Below are positions 5,150 to 5,167 of a stretch of 5,167 nt of DNA, one piece after another (the first letter of the stretch is position 1; each line of letters begins with the position of its first letter). A program made the position numbers and the translations under genes. Source of the stretch: Niastella sp. (GTDB taxonomy: Bacteria > Bacteroidota > Bacteroidia > Chitinophagales > Chitinophagaceae); the NCBI GenBank assembly GCA_021154515.1, contig JAJKIL010000344.1:1-5167 (forward strand). The letters are read 5' to 3'. The notes beneath the pieces were generated by a model that searched no databases, was not told the origin of the DNA, and saw only the letters and a list, made by a program, of their open reading frames with translations.

Positions 5150-5160
5150 TTCTATATTTG
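5130..5160 (+). promoter_or_regulatory. Bacteroidota-type primary sigma promoter
   Basis: TTTG (5130-5133) is followed after exactly 19 bases by TATATTTG (5153-5160), matching the phylum consensus TTTG-N19/20-TAnnTTTG at every fixed base. Transcription would start around the right edge of the window and run into a gene outside it. The -33 box lies inside the last codons of the 42-residue ORF and the -7 box just after its stop. Confidence 0.75.
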
Positions 5161-5167
5161 TAATATG

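Overview
The window looks like chromosomal DNA from a Bacteroidota bacterium, most likely a member of the Chitinophagaceae (Chitinophaga/Niastella type). The reasons are: a MoaC-MoaB fusion of the kind I associate with this phylum; start codons preceded by A/T-rich leaders without Shine-Dalgarno sequences; a good TTTG-N19-TAnnTTTG promoter at the right edge; a secreted PepSY-like protein; and spacers filled with short tandem repeats. The family assignment is inference. No rRNA, tRNA, CRISPR array, insertion sequence or phage gene was seen.

Region 1 (1-1874, + strand) is a molybdenum-cofactor cluster. It holds the last 34 codons of moaD (ending in the diagnostic Gly-Gly), a complete moaE, and a complete moaC-moaB fusion. 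Together they cover three chemical stages: cyclisation to cPMP (MoaC domain), sulfur insertion to give molybdopterin (MoaD + MoaE), and adenylylation of molybdopterin (MoaB/MogA domain). The moaD-moaE and moaE-moaCB spacers (101 and 309 bases) contain 8-, 9- and 7-base tandem repeats and a palindrome.

Region 2 (1875-2736, + strand) has a spacer with repeated AGTAT/ATACT words, then a gene for a protein with an N-terminal membrane segment (DUF2892-like) and a SRPBCC/cyclase-like domain. It ends in a perfect 17-bp stem that can terminate transcription from both sides.

Region 3 (2740-4131, - strand) carries a small stand-alone response-regulator receiver protein with an atypical C-terminal half. 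Upstream of it in transcription order is a gene for a secreted PepSY-like protein. A hairpin lies between them, and the spacer at 3929-4128 has another 7-base tandem repeat.

Region 4 (4074-5167) holds a GntR/FCD-family transcription regulator on the - strand with its own terminator. Divergent to it are 196 bases of probable control DNA containing a 26-bp near-perfect palindrome, then a possible 42-residue basic small protein. A strong Bacteroidota-type promoter overlaps the 3' end of that small ORF and points to a gene just beyond the window.

Most of the window is ordinary housekeeping and regulatory content, and I see no clear new multi-gene system. The items most worth a second look are the palindrome, the small ORF and promoter at the right edge, and the tandem repeats confined to the spacers.
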